NCBI RefSeq assembly: GCF_000006405.1
Contig: NW_003214849.1
Span: forward strand, 5,629 to 49,717
Length of the DNA stretch: 44,089 nt
Source: Perkinsus marinus ATCC 50983
Taxonomy: Eukaryota; Perkinsozoa; Perkinsida; Perkinsidae
Direction of reading: 5' to 3'
How positions within the stretch are numbered: the first letter of the stretch is position 1; each line of letters starts with the position of its first letter. The notes below the pieces were generated by a model. That model ran no database searches and was not told where the DNA came from. It saw only the letters and a program-made list of their open reading frames with translations. The translations under genes and the position numbers were made by a program. Shown here piece by piece: positions 21,057-31,033 of this stretch.

Positions 21057-21336
21057 ACAGCAAACCATCACTCTTTTGTTCTTAGTAGATTTTTCTACTC
21101 AACTCGTCAGTTTTCATAGGTCATTCGTCCGTGATGGTATTTCCTAGCTCTGCACTGCTTCGTAATGCTCACATATGTATTGCTCGAATCGTGGTACGAT
21201 CGGGATTTACCAGTTGACTTCCTCTTTTGTACGCTCATGATCCGACTTGTTGAAAAAAGAGCTCATGAACTACGAGTCAGGTCTGTGATGCGTCCAGTAT
21301 TCGATACTGCTTTGTAAATCATATTACGAAGTTCGT

Positions 21337-21367
21337 TAAGAGGAGCTAGAATTTCTAGCTCCTCTTA
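21337..21367. repeat. Perfect palindrome, 15-nt arms, one central T
   Basis: TAAGAGGAGCTAGAA, T, exact inverse. No third arm. Confidence 0.85.
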
Positions 21368-21894
21368 GAGAATGACCGTGCAAGAATCAGCGAAGTACAC
21401 TGAGTGAACAACGGAACTGTGCCGCAACATCGCTCAGCAGTGTCGGAGAGTAGGCATATGGTCAACCACATGTATCGGCGAAAATGTCGGCCCGACATCC
21501 GTCTTGTTGGTGATCAAGTGAAGCTCGACAACCAAGCTCGTGCAACGAAAGGCTTACGTCGACTGTTTGCTCCAGCTGGAGTAGACAACTAGGGCCCTAG
21601 CGGCCGGAATAAGCTTAGCAGTGTTGTTCATTGTCGCTAGCTTGAAATTTTGCTATCTTGCTGTAACTCGCTTTCTTGAGCTTTCTTACTTTTTCTTAAC
21701 CTTCTTTTGTGGAGGGGCGTGGGCCCGCTCCGTACGGCGTGACGACCATTTCAGATTGAAACGGTCCTTAATTACGAGCAATACATGATACAACAATCAC
21801 GTTCTTCTGTCCTAAGGCAGCGGCCACTGATTCATACACTCCTATTGGCCTTCATCCCTCAGTGAGTGTTTAGAACGGTTCGATTCTGCCCAGC

Positions 21895-21963
21895 TGCTTT
21901 TTCTTCTCTTTTCTTTTCTTCTTTTTTTCTTTTTTTTCTTTTTTTGCTTTTTCCTTTTTTTAC
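21895..21963. repeat. Polypyrimidine (T/C) tract
   Basis: About 65 nt almost wholly T with scattered C. It follows no visible gene on the + strand. Confidence 0.8.
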
Positions 21964-22584
21964 AGCAACATGCGAATAATACAGCGCGGAGCGAACGAAT
22001 ACTTGAAAACGATATACAGCTGCACCCGCCCGAGAATATGTGCCAGCTACAGCGAACCCCTGCGAGCATCTCGATGCTGCATGAGGACCAAAAACAGCCG
22101 ATTGAAGGCATTGCGGCGCTTTAAATCGGCAACCATTTTATAGAAGTGATAGGGTACACCACCTTTGACCCGTTTCCTTAGGAAACGTCATCGACGTTCG
22201 GTCGGGTTTCACCCGCGATATGAAAAACACATCCACCCGCTTAAAGGCGAGACCGCATAGGGCTCAACACGTGAGGAGAGCGTCTCGAAATCCATGCTGG
22301 AGTCGTCTCCTCTCGAGCACAGCGGAGAGAAGTGTTTCACGATGTGCATCAGATATTTTCGGAATCAAGAAAATAACTTTATCAAACTTCTCTGGAAGTA
22401 TGAGTTTCCATCACCCCTGGTACAATCATATCCCGTGATTGTATGCCTACATTCAAGGGTTCTACTCCGCGCTCTTGAGATGCTCCTTCAGAAATCGCCG
22501 TAATAAAATTCGTTATCTGAAATAAGACGGAGCAAAACGGTAATGTGTAGGGTTGAAATATTAATGTCCAACTTACTGAGTTTG

Positions 22585-22700
22585 CATACGACTTAGGGTA
22601 GAAGTGTACAGAAACCAACAAGAATTTCACAAATTCCCTCCCAAAATTTTCATAACGTCATCACCAGCACGTGTAGTTGACTATGTGCATATTTTTCAAT
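22585..22700 (+). mobile_element. hAT-like MITE fragment
   Basis: TTAGGGTAGAAGTGTACAGA, AACCAACAAGAATTT, then CACCAGCACGTGTAGTTGAC and TATGTGCATATTTTTC. The central and right part of the family is present; the left end is absent. Confidence 0.5.
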
Positions 22701-22739
22701 ACCAAAATTCACACACAACTCCGAGGGGAAGTGCATGAA

Positions 22740-22865
22740 AAGTTTTCATTGAAGGCTAATGAAGACTTCAAAAATTTCCTAAGAATTTTAATATTGTCAT
22801 TACCAACACATGTAGCTGATGACCATGTGTATATTTCCCCGCGCACTTTCGTCTCATTGGGAGCA
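22740..22865 (+). mobile_element. hAT-like MITE fragment
   Basis: AATTTCCTAAGAATTTTAAT, ATTGTCATTACCAACACATG, GACCATGTGTATATTTCCCC. This is a second partial copy directly after the previous one; part of it recurs near 23245-23275. Confidence 0.5.
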
Positions 22866-24050
22866 CCAACTTCCCATCCCGCCGAAGGGCGCACGCTACT
22901 CCATCTTCACATTGCTGGCCATAATCAGTACTAAATGCGATGGAGTTTCACCCGCGAAAAACACAATTTCACTTGGCGAAAAACACATATACGCAGTGAA
23001 TAACATGTAAAACACATTATGTGTTTCACGTGATATGGGGTGTAATTTGCGAAGTGCTGCATTTCTCGAATATCACGATTTCTAACACGGAGTATTACGC
23101 CGTTCCACGTGAAAAGAGCTGACGGAATGAACACATAAACTTACTAAAATTTCGTTTGGGCCTCAGACATTTTCGAATAAGCCGCACAAGTCGTTGAAGA
23201 ACACATGACCAAGTACAATATGCTCCCAAGAAGACCAAAACACCGTGGAGTCCATGTGCATATTTTCCCAATGACTAATCATGTATTACTACTATCACGT
23301 TGGGGCCTATGGAGACTCAATTTTGAGGGGAATCGAGATGTTTCACAGCTGTTTCACTGCAAGGGTTGCTACTTGAATAACTATGAGCGAGACCAGCCTC
23401 GGCTGGAGACTATAGCCTTCGTATGTACCATCAACAGAAACAGTCCCTTCCCTCCCTGACTCTTACCTATTTCGTATCATGCGCAGTCAACCTCAAGATA
23501 CTGATCGTACCGAGAAATTGATCGACTGGTAAAATGTAAGTAGCCTATGACCTATCAACTCATCCACACTCAAGGTCTGGAATAACTGAATTCCGCAGAG
23601 TATTAGTGCTAGCTCAATTCATCTCTTCTGGAGTCTCTGTCTATCGTCACTCGATGAGGAGTGTACTTTAAATACTGTTATAGGTAACCCCCCCCGAGAA
23701 AGACCCCGCAAAGATCTGCGAGAGCTCCAAATGTTCAAGACGAAGGACGTTTGCTGTTGATAAGGACGGTTCTTTAGCCGAGTCCATCAGAGCTCTCGAG
23801 GTCCTGCGGGTCTAGCTGGAGTTAATCCTCTGAACTACTTCTTTGGCGCGATGGTTAGTCTTCGTGAATGATTTGAGGATGACCCGGGTTCGACGACAAG
23901 TGATGTTATTTTAAGATTAATATTTTGGGACAAATTTGAGCACTTAGCCATACTTGAGGAAATGCAAGACTGCAAGAGGTTATCGATAGCTAACGACAGT
24001 CTAAGGCAAGAAAGGCTTAAGAAGCATACAGTGACTTCTCAACTGCCATA
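22866..24050. other. Upstream region of the pyrophosphatase gene
   Basis: No gene is seen. A short phrase (CGCGAAAAACACA / GGCGAAAAACACATA) repeats near 22952-22990. No TATA-like promoter is recognisable, as is usual for dinoflagellate relatives. AGs at 24017, 24023 and 24030 could serve as trans-splice acceptors ahead of the ATG at 24051. Confidence 0.3.
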
Positions 24051-26234
24051 ATGAGCAGTGTCACATTAACTAACGTATTTTCTTTCGTCCCACCTGTGGT
24101 GGGTCTCCTGTGGGCCATCAAAGAGTTGGTCTATGTTCGAAGCATCAAGCTGGCCGGTCCCTACAAGGGAAAGTCTGGCATGCAAGACTCTCTTGTTGCT
24201 GGTGATGCCCGTGATGTTCAGAAGATTCTCTTCGCCATGCGTGAGATCTCTTCCAACATCGCCGAGGGTGCAAACGCATTCCTCATTGCCGAGTACAAGT
24301 ACATGATGGTCTACGTTCTCGTCTTTTCCGTTATCATCTGGCCCTGCATCGGTTTCGGCACTATGTTGTCATTCGTTGTGGGTTCCATTACCTCTATCGC
24401 TTGCGGGTACATCGGAATGAAGACCGCTGTATACTGCAACGTCCGTACTGCTCATGAGTGCTGGAAGAACCTCTCTGATGGTTACGATGTTGCACTTCGC
24501 GGTGGCTCCGTCATGGGCTTCGCTCTCGTGTCTTTGGCTGTTCTCAACTTGGCTATTCTCGTTACCATCTATAACGTTCCTTCTTTCTATAACGATGACG
24601 TCAACGGTCTTTACGAGGCTCTTACCGGTTATGGTTTGGGTGGTTCCTCTATTGCTCTCTTTGGTCGTGTTGGTGGTGGTATTTACACCAAGGCTGCCGA
24701 TGTTGGTGCTGATCTTTCTGGTAAGAATGAGTACGGCCTCGATGAGGATGATCCGAGGAACCCCGGCTGTATCGCCGATAACGTTGGAGATAACGTTGGT
24801 GATATCGCCGGTATGGGCGCTGATTTGTTCGGTTCTTTCGCCGAGTCTACTTGTGCTGCCATGGTCATCTGCTCTGCTGCCCCTGAGGTGGCCGTCCACG
24901 GAAGTTGGTCATCAATGATGTTCCCTCTGCTCCTCTCGTCTGTCGGTATCATCGTTGGTATTGTGACTATGATGTGCGTTGATGCCTTCTACAAAGTTCA
25001 GGAGATAAAGGATGTTGAGAGATCTCTGAAAGGCATTCTCGTCATATCTACCTCTATTCAAACCCCTATGGTTATTCTACTTGCCTGGTGGGCACTTCCC
25101 AGTGGTCTTTTTGCCATCGATGCTTCCCGTCTCCATTGCACTTGGTGGAAATGTGCTATCTGTGTTCTCCTCGGTCTATGGTCCGGTCTCTGCATTGGTA
25201 ACATCACCGAGTATTTCACTTCCGATACCTATAGGCCAGTTCGCGGTATCGCGAAAGCAGAGGGGATTTCTGCAGCTACGGGCATCATCATCGGTCTCGC
25301 CAGTGGTTATGCTTCGACCGTTATCCCGACCCTCTGCTTGGGCCTGACTATCTGTGTTGCATTCTCGCTTGCGGGTATGTTCGGTGTTGCCCTTGGCGCC
25401 CTCGGTATGCTCGGGACTCTCACCATGTCCCTCACCATCGATGCTTATGGTCCCATCTCTGATAATGCCGGTGGTATCGCCGAGATGTCCGGGATGGGCC
25501 CTGAAGTCAGGGAGCTCACGGACGCTCTCGATTCCGCTGGTAACACCACTGCGGCCATCGGTAAGGGCTTCGCTATCGGCTCTGCCGCTCTTGTGTCCCT
25601 CGCCTTGTTCGGCGCCTACACTGTTCGTGCTGGTGTCCATATTGTCAGCCTGCTAGACCCTTGGACCTTCACTGGTCTCCTCTTCGGTGCTATGATGCCT
25701 TATGCTTTCTCTGCTATGACTATGAAGTCTGTCGGTAAGGCCGCCAACCAGATGGTCGAGGAGTGCATGTCGCAGTTCCCCAAGATCATCTCTGGTGAGA
25801 TGAAGCCCAACTACACTAAGTGCATCAAGATTGCCACTGATGCCTCTCTTATGGAGATGATTGCTCCTGGTTGCTTGGTCATCCTCTCTCCCCTCGTCGC
25901 TGGTCTCATCTTCGGTAAGAACTGCACTGCCGGTCTATTGTGCGGTGCTCTCGTCTCTGGTGTGCAACTGGCCATTTCCATGTCCAACACCGGTAGTTCC
26001 TGGGATAACGCCAAGAAGTACATCGAAGCCGGTGGTCTCGGTCCCGAGTGTGGTAAGGGCTCTCAGGCTCATAAAAACGCTGTGACTGGTGATACTATCG
26101 GTGACCCACTAAAAGATACTTCCGGACCCGCTATCAACATTGTTATCAAGTTGTCCGCTATTATGTCATTGGTCTTTGGCGGTGTTATTGCCAAGACCTC
26201 CAACGAGCATGGTGGTCCTTTCTGGCTCAAGTAA
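24051..26234 (+). CDS. Membrane-bound H+-translocating pyrophosphatase, type I (K+-dependent)
   Basis: It hydrolyses PPi and pumps H+ across acidocalcisome or vacuole membranes, saving energy and acidifying the lumen. It has 727 codons in one exon, within the family's length range. Motifs: EGANAFLIAEYKYM near residue 72; the substrate loop GGGIYTKAADVGADL near 208-222; DDPRNP near 233; DNVGDNVGD at 243-251; and the second acidic cluster DTIGDPLKDTSGPAIN near the C-terminus. GNTTAAIGKG at about 497-506 has Ala and Gly where K+-independent enzymes have Lys and Thr, so it belongs to the K+-stimulated plant-type class. Third positions are strongly C/T biased, unlike neighbouring exons, which suggests high expression. 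The frame has no scar or break. It is the best-preserved gene in the window. Confidence 0.97.
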   Translation: MSSVTLTNVFSFVPPVVGLLWAIKELVYVRSIKLAGPYKGKSGMQDSLVAGDARDVQKILFAMREISSNIAEGANAFLIAEYKYMMVYVLVFSVIIWPCIGFGTMLSFVVGSITSIACGYIGMKTAVYCNVRTAHECWKNLSDGYDVALRGGSVMGFALVSLAVLNLAILVTIYNVPSFYNDDVNGLYEALTGYGLGGSSIALFGRVGGGIYTKAADVGADLSGKNEYGLDEDDPRNPGCIADNVGDNVGDIAGMGADLFGSFAESTCAAMVICSAAPEVAVHGSWSSMMFPLLLSSVGIIVGIVTMMCVDAFYKVQEIKDVERSLKGILVISTSIQTPMVILLAWWALPSGLFAIDASRLHCTWWKCAICVLLGLWSGLCIGNITEYFTSDTYRPVRGIAKAEGISAATGIIIGLASGYASTVIPTLCLGLTICVAFSLAGMFGVALGALGMLGTLTMSLTIDAYGPISDNAGGIAEMSGMGPEVRELTDALDSAGNTTAAIGKGFAIGSAALVSLALFGAYTVRAGVHIVSLLDPWTFTGLLFGAMMPYAFSAMTMKSVGKAANQMVEECMSQFPKIISGEMKPNYTKCIKIATDASLMEMIAPGCLVILSPLVAGLIFGKNCTAGLLCGALVSGVQLAISMSNTGSSWDNAKKYIEAGGLGPECGKGSQAHKNAVTGDTIGDPLKDTSGPAINIVIKLSAIMSLVFGGVIAKTSNEHGGPFWLK

Positions 26235-27440
26235 ATGAAGCCAACTCCTACAGACTACATTCCGAGTAATATTCGTATACTTCTGTGTGCGGTTTCGATA
26301 AATGCTAACTTTTTCCTGGTGTCACTTGCGTCGTGTTCATGTGTCAATCGACATTTTCGAGGTGAAGAAAATTCAGCTAAGGCGATGACCCTTCAGCTTA
26401 GGAACATCTGCTCAGGAAAGAGGCGCCTCCTCGTAACTCATGATGTAAAGGAACGCTACATTCATCGAACGCAGAACCCTAGTTGGAAAAGTCACAACCA
26501 CCAAGTTTGGGCGCGAGGCAGAAGGTTAGACTGAATCACCGAAGTGGAATCCACGGCCCGTTAATCACGAACCGGAGACGATCTTGTCAGAGGTTGTAGA
26601 CTGACGTCCATTCCCGACACAGGACCGCTAGTTGTGGTAAGGTGTACTGTATAAGCTTGTGCGGCCGCCGTACTACGGCGAGATGATTGTGAGTCGCTGA
26701 GATAATCGACGCTCATAATGATGCCGTAGTTGCTGATGTACGTGAGTTGTACATTGCTATGTATTTCCTGTAGTCTCCAAACTTGTTGACAAGTTGTAAA
26801 TCGTCCAAGTCATCGAGACATGTTCATGCTCCTGGAGCTTGTCGCACCGCTCCGCTTCTTCCGCTCCTTGGGAAGAGAAAGTTATGAGGAGTTCTTCCTC
26901 AAGGGAGAAACGTTAAGTCTCCCTCTCCCTTCGAAATACGCCTTGAGAAGCCATTCCTGAGTTTTAGGACAAACGATGTTGTGTCCGATGAGCATCACAA
27001 TGTTGCTAATGATGAATGCCTTCTTGGTCAGATCAATGAGTCTGCTCTACACATGGTTGTCCTCGCTGTATAAGGAGACCTCGAGTTGACGTGTCGAGTA
27101 GACGTATTAATACCAAGATACACCAGATTGTAAAGCAGTTGGTTCGTACCAAGTTGCATAGCATTAGTCGCATTGCATGTGGTGTCGCAACGACTCGGTT
27201 GGCAGCGATCTCTCACTCGCCGTATACAGTATTCGTTCATGAGAACAGCATGGCATCCGTCCGTTTCATGTGCTCGGGCTGACAAAAATTGTCAGACTGA
27301 GTAGCCGAACACGAGGAGCATCCTTTCTGCGTCTAAGTCGTGGCTCAGCTCTCGACCGGCATAAATTCCTCTCATGTGCGACATACACGAGCCGAATTTA
27401 CAACACAACGAGTAATCAGATGAGAAACGATTATTTTCGA
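26235..27440. other. Intergenic between pyrophosphatase and U-box gene
   Basis: No gene is supported. A frame follows directly after the stop (26235-26534) but has no recognisable content and is probably 3' UTR. A 7-base palindrome with one central C (CGCCGTA-C-inverse) is at about 26668. Confidence 0.4.
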
Positions 27441-28548
27441 TCACCACTGTATCGATTGTCGACTTCTGGATGCTGCAGTACTAGGTGTTGTTGCTGCATC
27501 ACGACGACGTCTCGAAGGCGTCCATGACCGACTGGTAAATGGGGTTCTCGTGGCCTTGCAATCGTCTGGTGTCGTCAAAGCATTTCCGCAGTAGACAGGA
27601 AGAGCACTCGATTTGTCATCCTCTTCAAGCATTTTTTCCGCTGCTTGTTCGCAGGATGAACACATCTCAGCACCATGCGTAGGAGTTGAGCAAATCACAC
27701 ACGTACCACTCTCCACCGAAGTCTCGTCCAAAAGTAGCTCTTGACACGTCTGGCATATGCCATCGTTCTCAGCAACACTAGCCACCATAGAAGCCCCACA
27801 GGTAGGACATCTCGCAGGCAGCGAAACGTGATGTCTAAAAAATACAACGATACCGAGGATTCAAGACGAATATCACACATTGGCGGTTGCGGTTGAGGGC
27901 ATTAGGTCATATTCCGAATCGAGCAACGGCATCGACTCGAGAATGCTGAACTTTAGTGATATGTAAAACTTACGTGGCATGTGTGAAGGTTTCTATCGCA
28001 GACTTCAAGGCTCTATTCGGGACAACACGTTGGCTCTTCAGTGGACCGTTAGTGAGAGGATCGATCTTCGGCCTTCTGAAAAAACTCATAATCTTGAATA
28101 GTGTGTGTCTTACGCTCAGAACCGGATCGAACGAGATTTTACGAGAATTTTGATGCTTCAGCTCTGTCCGATGAACAAGACAACTAAACGAACGACAACG
28201 ACAGAGCACACGCATCACAGACGCTCAGGTGTCAACACGTTAGATGATTCGGATCAGCCTGCACCAGACTATACTGATTCCGCCTGAGTCAAATCGCTCA
28301 CATCCCATTGTGATCTCCAGTCACGATCATGCTGGATTCATACCACTCCATCGCAAAATTACAACACGATTGCAGCCCCGAAGGGACGCCTATTATTCCT
28401 CTCACCGTTTGAAGGCTTTCCTGATAGCTGATCGTTCGTAAGTATAGCCAGTCTCGACCAGAGTAACAGGATCTACCATGACTTCTTGTGTGATAGGGCA
28501 CTCGAACGATTCCTCCAGGCTCCTCAGCAAATCCTCATCATCTGCCAT
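27441..28548 (-). CDS. U-box protein with C-terminal Cys-rich (zinc-ribbon-like) region
   Basis: It is a likely E3 ubiquitin ligase: the U-box binds an E2. Exons on the minus strand: 28406-28548, 27974-28075, and 27834 to the stop at 27441. Both introns are GT-AG and phase 2. The start at 28548 gives MADDEDLLRSLEESFECPIT, QEVMVDPVTLVETGYTYERS and AIRKAFKR. Exon 2 completes the box (PKIDPLTNGPLKSQRVVPN, RALKSAIETF). Exon 3 has CPTC, CQTC, CVIC and CSSC pairs, which could bind two zinc ions. The last 40 residues are doubtful: another frame (RKCFDDTRRLQGHENPIYQS, then stop near 27484) looks more natural, so an unseen splice or small indel is possible. An in-frame ATG at 28605 would add 19 residues. 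A broken relative lies at 40054-40276. Confidence 0.75.
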
Positions 28549-28904
28549 ATCGTACGAAAACGTACAGATAGAAACTAGAATGGGGAAGCCTGCCAGGGTG
28601 CTCAATTTCAGTGAGCAAGACAGAGGTCTCGTCAGAGAGCAAGGTCAACCCAGGTGGGATTCGGGGCACGAGTACTCATCCGCTCTTGTAGGAGCACACA
28701 AGCGGTCGCACGCTAGCTACATACACGCTGCTAAGGTCAATCTCGATGGCTTTTGTCGATGGTGAAGTGATGAAGACTGGGGACAAGACTTGTGTGTTGG
28801 GAATTTCGATTAGCTTGCTCACCGGGGTCATCAACGTGTTCCACGATACCGATCATGTGGTGTCGGATTCATCTATAATACCTTTCAAGAGATCTATTCA
28901 GCGG
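28549..28904. other. Intergenic upstream of the U-box gene
   Basis: No gene is seen between the U-box start and the left edge of duplicated unit A. Confidence 0.35.
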
Positions 28905-29080
28905 ATATGGCTACCAATTTAGCGGACAGGGAAATCACATTCGCGGATAGAAACATCAATTTAGCGGTGGCGTCGGACAGGGAAATCAGTTCCGCGGCGG
29001 AACTTCCGCCGCAAAATTTTAAATCAATTTCATGATGGAGGAATGCAATTCCACGGACAAGGACATTAGTTTCGGGTTAG
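28905..29080. repeat. Degenerate tandem repeat at the left edge of unit A
   Basis: About six imperfect units of the type GCGGACAGGGAAATCAATTT, 20-25 bp each. The same block starts unit B at 34455-34625, so it marks the duplicated segment. One canonical scar lies inside it. Confidence 0.65.
28989..29010. repeat. Canonical palindromic scar (core TTCCGC), unit A only
   Basis: G+TTCCGC, G, GCGGAA, C, TTCCGC+C. Exact rule. Unit B has a diverged but unexpanded TTTCGCGGG at the matching place. Confidence 0.9.
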
Positions 29081-29179
29081 TGTTTCATCTACACGAAATA
29101 ATCTTCGATGATCTCAATCGCTGACTTCGATGAGGTCATGGGAGACTCCACCTCCATATGGTGTGTTTCACTGGCAAGA

Positions 29180-29201
29180 TAGGCTCTGAGCCTAAGGCTC
29201 A
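29180..29201. repeat. Canonical palindromic scar (core AGGCTC), unit A only
   Basis: T+AGGCTC, T, GAGCCT, A, AGGCTC+A. Exact rule. Unit B reads AAGGGCTCACG at 34726-34736 with no insertion, so the 14 nt are gained in A or lost in B. Confidence 0.92.
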
Positions 29202-29360
29202 CGATTGCCGCAGAATAAGAGGACAGTGCAACACAGGCGCATGACCTTCCCTACGGCGCAATCTCAGCTCCCGCTTGCCAAGTCACGAGCTTTTTCCGTC
29301 CCTTATGTGTTCTCGTTTTGGTGATTTTCCACATGTTGCGGAAAAGCAGCGGATCAGTGC

Positions 29361-29391
29361 CGCGAGTCCCACTGATTCAGTGGGACTCGCG
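29361..29391. repeat. Palindrome, 15-nt arms, one central T, unit A only
   Basis: CGCGAGTCCCACTGA, T, exact inverse, with ATCAGTG just before it. Unit B has a single arm (GCAGTGGGACTCGCGC, near 34890-34905). It is a longer, 23-nt version of the same zigzag structure. Confidence 0.85.
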
Positions 29392-29475
29392 CTATCATCA
29401 ATATCCTTCGAGCCGATCTTCAGGTATTAGTTTGTATCATCGATGAACTCTCACGAACTTTTCGCCATTCCATCC

Positions 29476-29522
29476 GTTAGTAACGGTTACTAACGCATGT
29501 AACGGGCCGTTACATGCGTTAG
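29476..29522. repeat. Two chained single-base-centre palindromes, unit A only
   Basis: GTTAGTAAC, G, inverse (29476-29494) runs into CTAACGCATGTAACGG, G, inverse (29490-29522). Unit B has only GCATGCGTTAG there. Confidence 0.85.
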
Positions 29523-30208
29523 TTAATTATGGGCACTATGTTGGGGCACAACGCCCTCATGGATACGGGTCCCGTATCACGGAAGCATATGCAGTGCAGA
29601 CTCTGAACTCATTCAACGAGTCTCAACGAGTGACAATCTTCCCAAATGACAACGACTCTCATTGTCATTTGGGATAATCTGAGTCATTCCAACGTCCGAG
29701 TTTGGTCACTTATCACCGAGTGAGTAGTTCTTCTAATTGTGAGCGATTGAAAGTAGTAGCTTATGATGTGTTAGTGGGTATTTGCGTTCCTTCGAACTCG
29801 GGAGCGGGTCTCCGAGAGCACGAACAGTCCAGAAATCAGTCCAGGCCGGTCACCAAGACAGTGGATAGGATGCACTACATTGAATGTAGTAATTGATCTA
29901 ACAGCAACCGTCGCAAACGTTTCGCAGCCTTCGCACTTTATCAACTTGAAATCTCATTCGAGAAGTGAAACATCTTCCATAAGAAGGGAGAGGAAGAGTC
30001 ACAAAATACTGTCGGGTCGGTGATAGTTGGGAGTAAAAAAGTAGAGATAAGGAATCAATGAACCTTCATCTACCATTATTGAACCACGTACAAAATTCGG
30101 ACTCTATAGACACACCCAAGGTGTGACACCTTACCGCTCGACTTTGAAGTGAAATATGATAAGGGCCCAGCTTAGGAGGCATACCTCAGAAGCACCACTC
30201 GCTGAGTA

Positions 30209-30735
30209 CTACTCGGTAAGGCGTCGTCCAGAAGATGAAGCAATGGCATGAAACAGGGATCTTGCGTCCCAGGGGTAGAGATCCTCGCTCTGGAAAGATT
30301 CGCCGCCTTCCAAACCAATGCCGTGCAGTCCATACTTCTTGGCCAGGGCAACCTTCTCGATCGCACGAGTTTGAGAGAAGAAGAAGTAGGCGGTTCCATT
30401 CAAGAAGGCTGACCCGTTCCCTCTTGGATCCGCTCCGAGGTCGTAGATCGCATTCGAGTATCCTATGTCTGAGCTCTCGGAGTCCGATCTAGCAAGTAGC
30501 GGTACCTGAAAAACAACGCTGAATTTACGCCACACAACCTAAGTCGAGTAGCTCAGGTCTGTAACAGTAAACACGAAGACTGCCTCCAATGGAGAAGGTG
30601 ACTTCGAGGAAAACTCTCTATCGCAGACAGCACTGATGTCCCCGGTAATTTTCTCAGTACTACAGTCACGGCAGCGAAGGACTAAAGATTGTGAAAGTCG
30701 CACACACTTACAACAAGGATGAGCTTATTGGGATT
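30209..30735 (-). CDS. GH18 chitinase-like gene, unit A, 5' part hidden in the gap
   Basis: The last exon (30209-30505, stop at 30209) and the end of the preceding exon (from 30712 to the gap at 30735) are visible. They match unit B closely: VPLLARSDSESSDIGYSNAI, then KVALAKKYGLHGIGLEGG and SLFHAIASSSGRRLTE. The intron is 30506-30711. Exon 1 and most of exon 2 (about 850 bp in unit B) are missing because the 100-N gap collapses them. I see no break in the visible part, so the copy may be intact. The function is discussed under unit B. Confidence 0.6.
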
Positions 30736-30835
30736 NNNNNNNNNNNNNNNNNNNNNNNNNNNNNNNNNNNNNNNNNNNNNNNNNNNNNNNNNNNNNNNNN
30801 NNNNNNNNNNNNNNNNNNNNNNNNNNNNNNNNNNN
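30736..30835. other. Assembly gap (100 N)
   Basis: By comparison with unit B about 850 bp are missing, so the run of 100 N is a placeholder. It probably arose from near-identical paralogues confusing assembly. Confidence 0.97.
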
Positions 30836-31011
30836 TCACAGTGTAGACTCGCGCCTAGTTACCTGCCTCCCCGCAAGCGCGATAACTTACGGTCACTATG
30901 GCGCAGTTCTACTATGCCGGAACGGTGTGAAATACTGGTAGAATGCTCAAACAAGTTAGGGTAGATCAAGTACGCACGCTGATATGTAGTATATGCAATC
31001 GCGTCACGGTA

Positions 31012-31033
31012 GTCACGTCACGTGACTCACGTG
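31012..31033. repeat. Canonical palindromic scar (core TCACGT), unit A only
   Basis: G+TCACGT, C, ACGTGA, C, TCACGT+G. Exact rule. Units B (36992-36999) and C (42945-42952) both have the plain 8-mer, so the 14 nt were gained in A. A further inverted repeat (arms of 17, loop 9) surrounds the same place in A. Confidence 0.95.

Larger units (their letters stand above)
20761..22584. other. Non-genic stretch
   Basis: No gene is supported. It holds a scar (21035-21056), a long palindrome (21337-21367), a MITE-like end near 21450 (GGCATATGGTCAACCACATG) and a C/T tract near 21895-21963. Confidence 0.35.

Noticed and set aside
22995-23018. AAACACAT-T-inverse palindrome as a further canonical scar
   Set aside because: It has the one-base centre but no third arm, so it fails the rule. 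The same applies at 5501, 7684, 15997, 21489, 22177, 26668 and 40961.
24369-25656. Several 88-176-codon frames overlapping the pyrophosphatase
   Set aside because: They are shadows produced by its strong codon bias.
30235-30492. 85-codon + frame, repeated at 35439-35696
   Set aside because: It is antisense to the GH18-like last exon; its conservation follows from the real gene.
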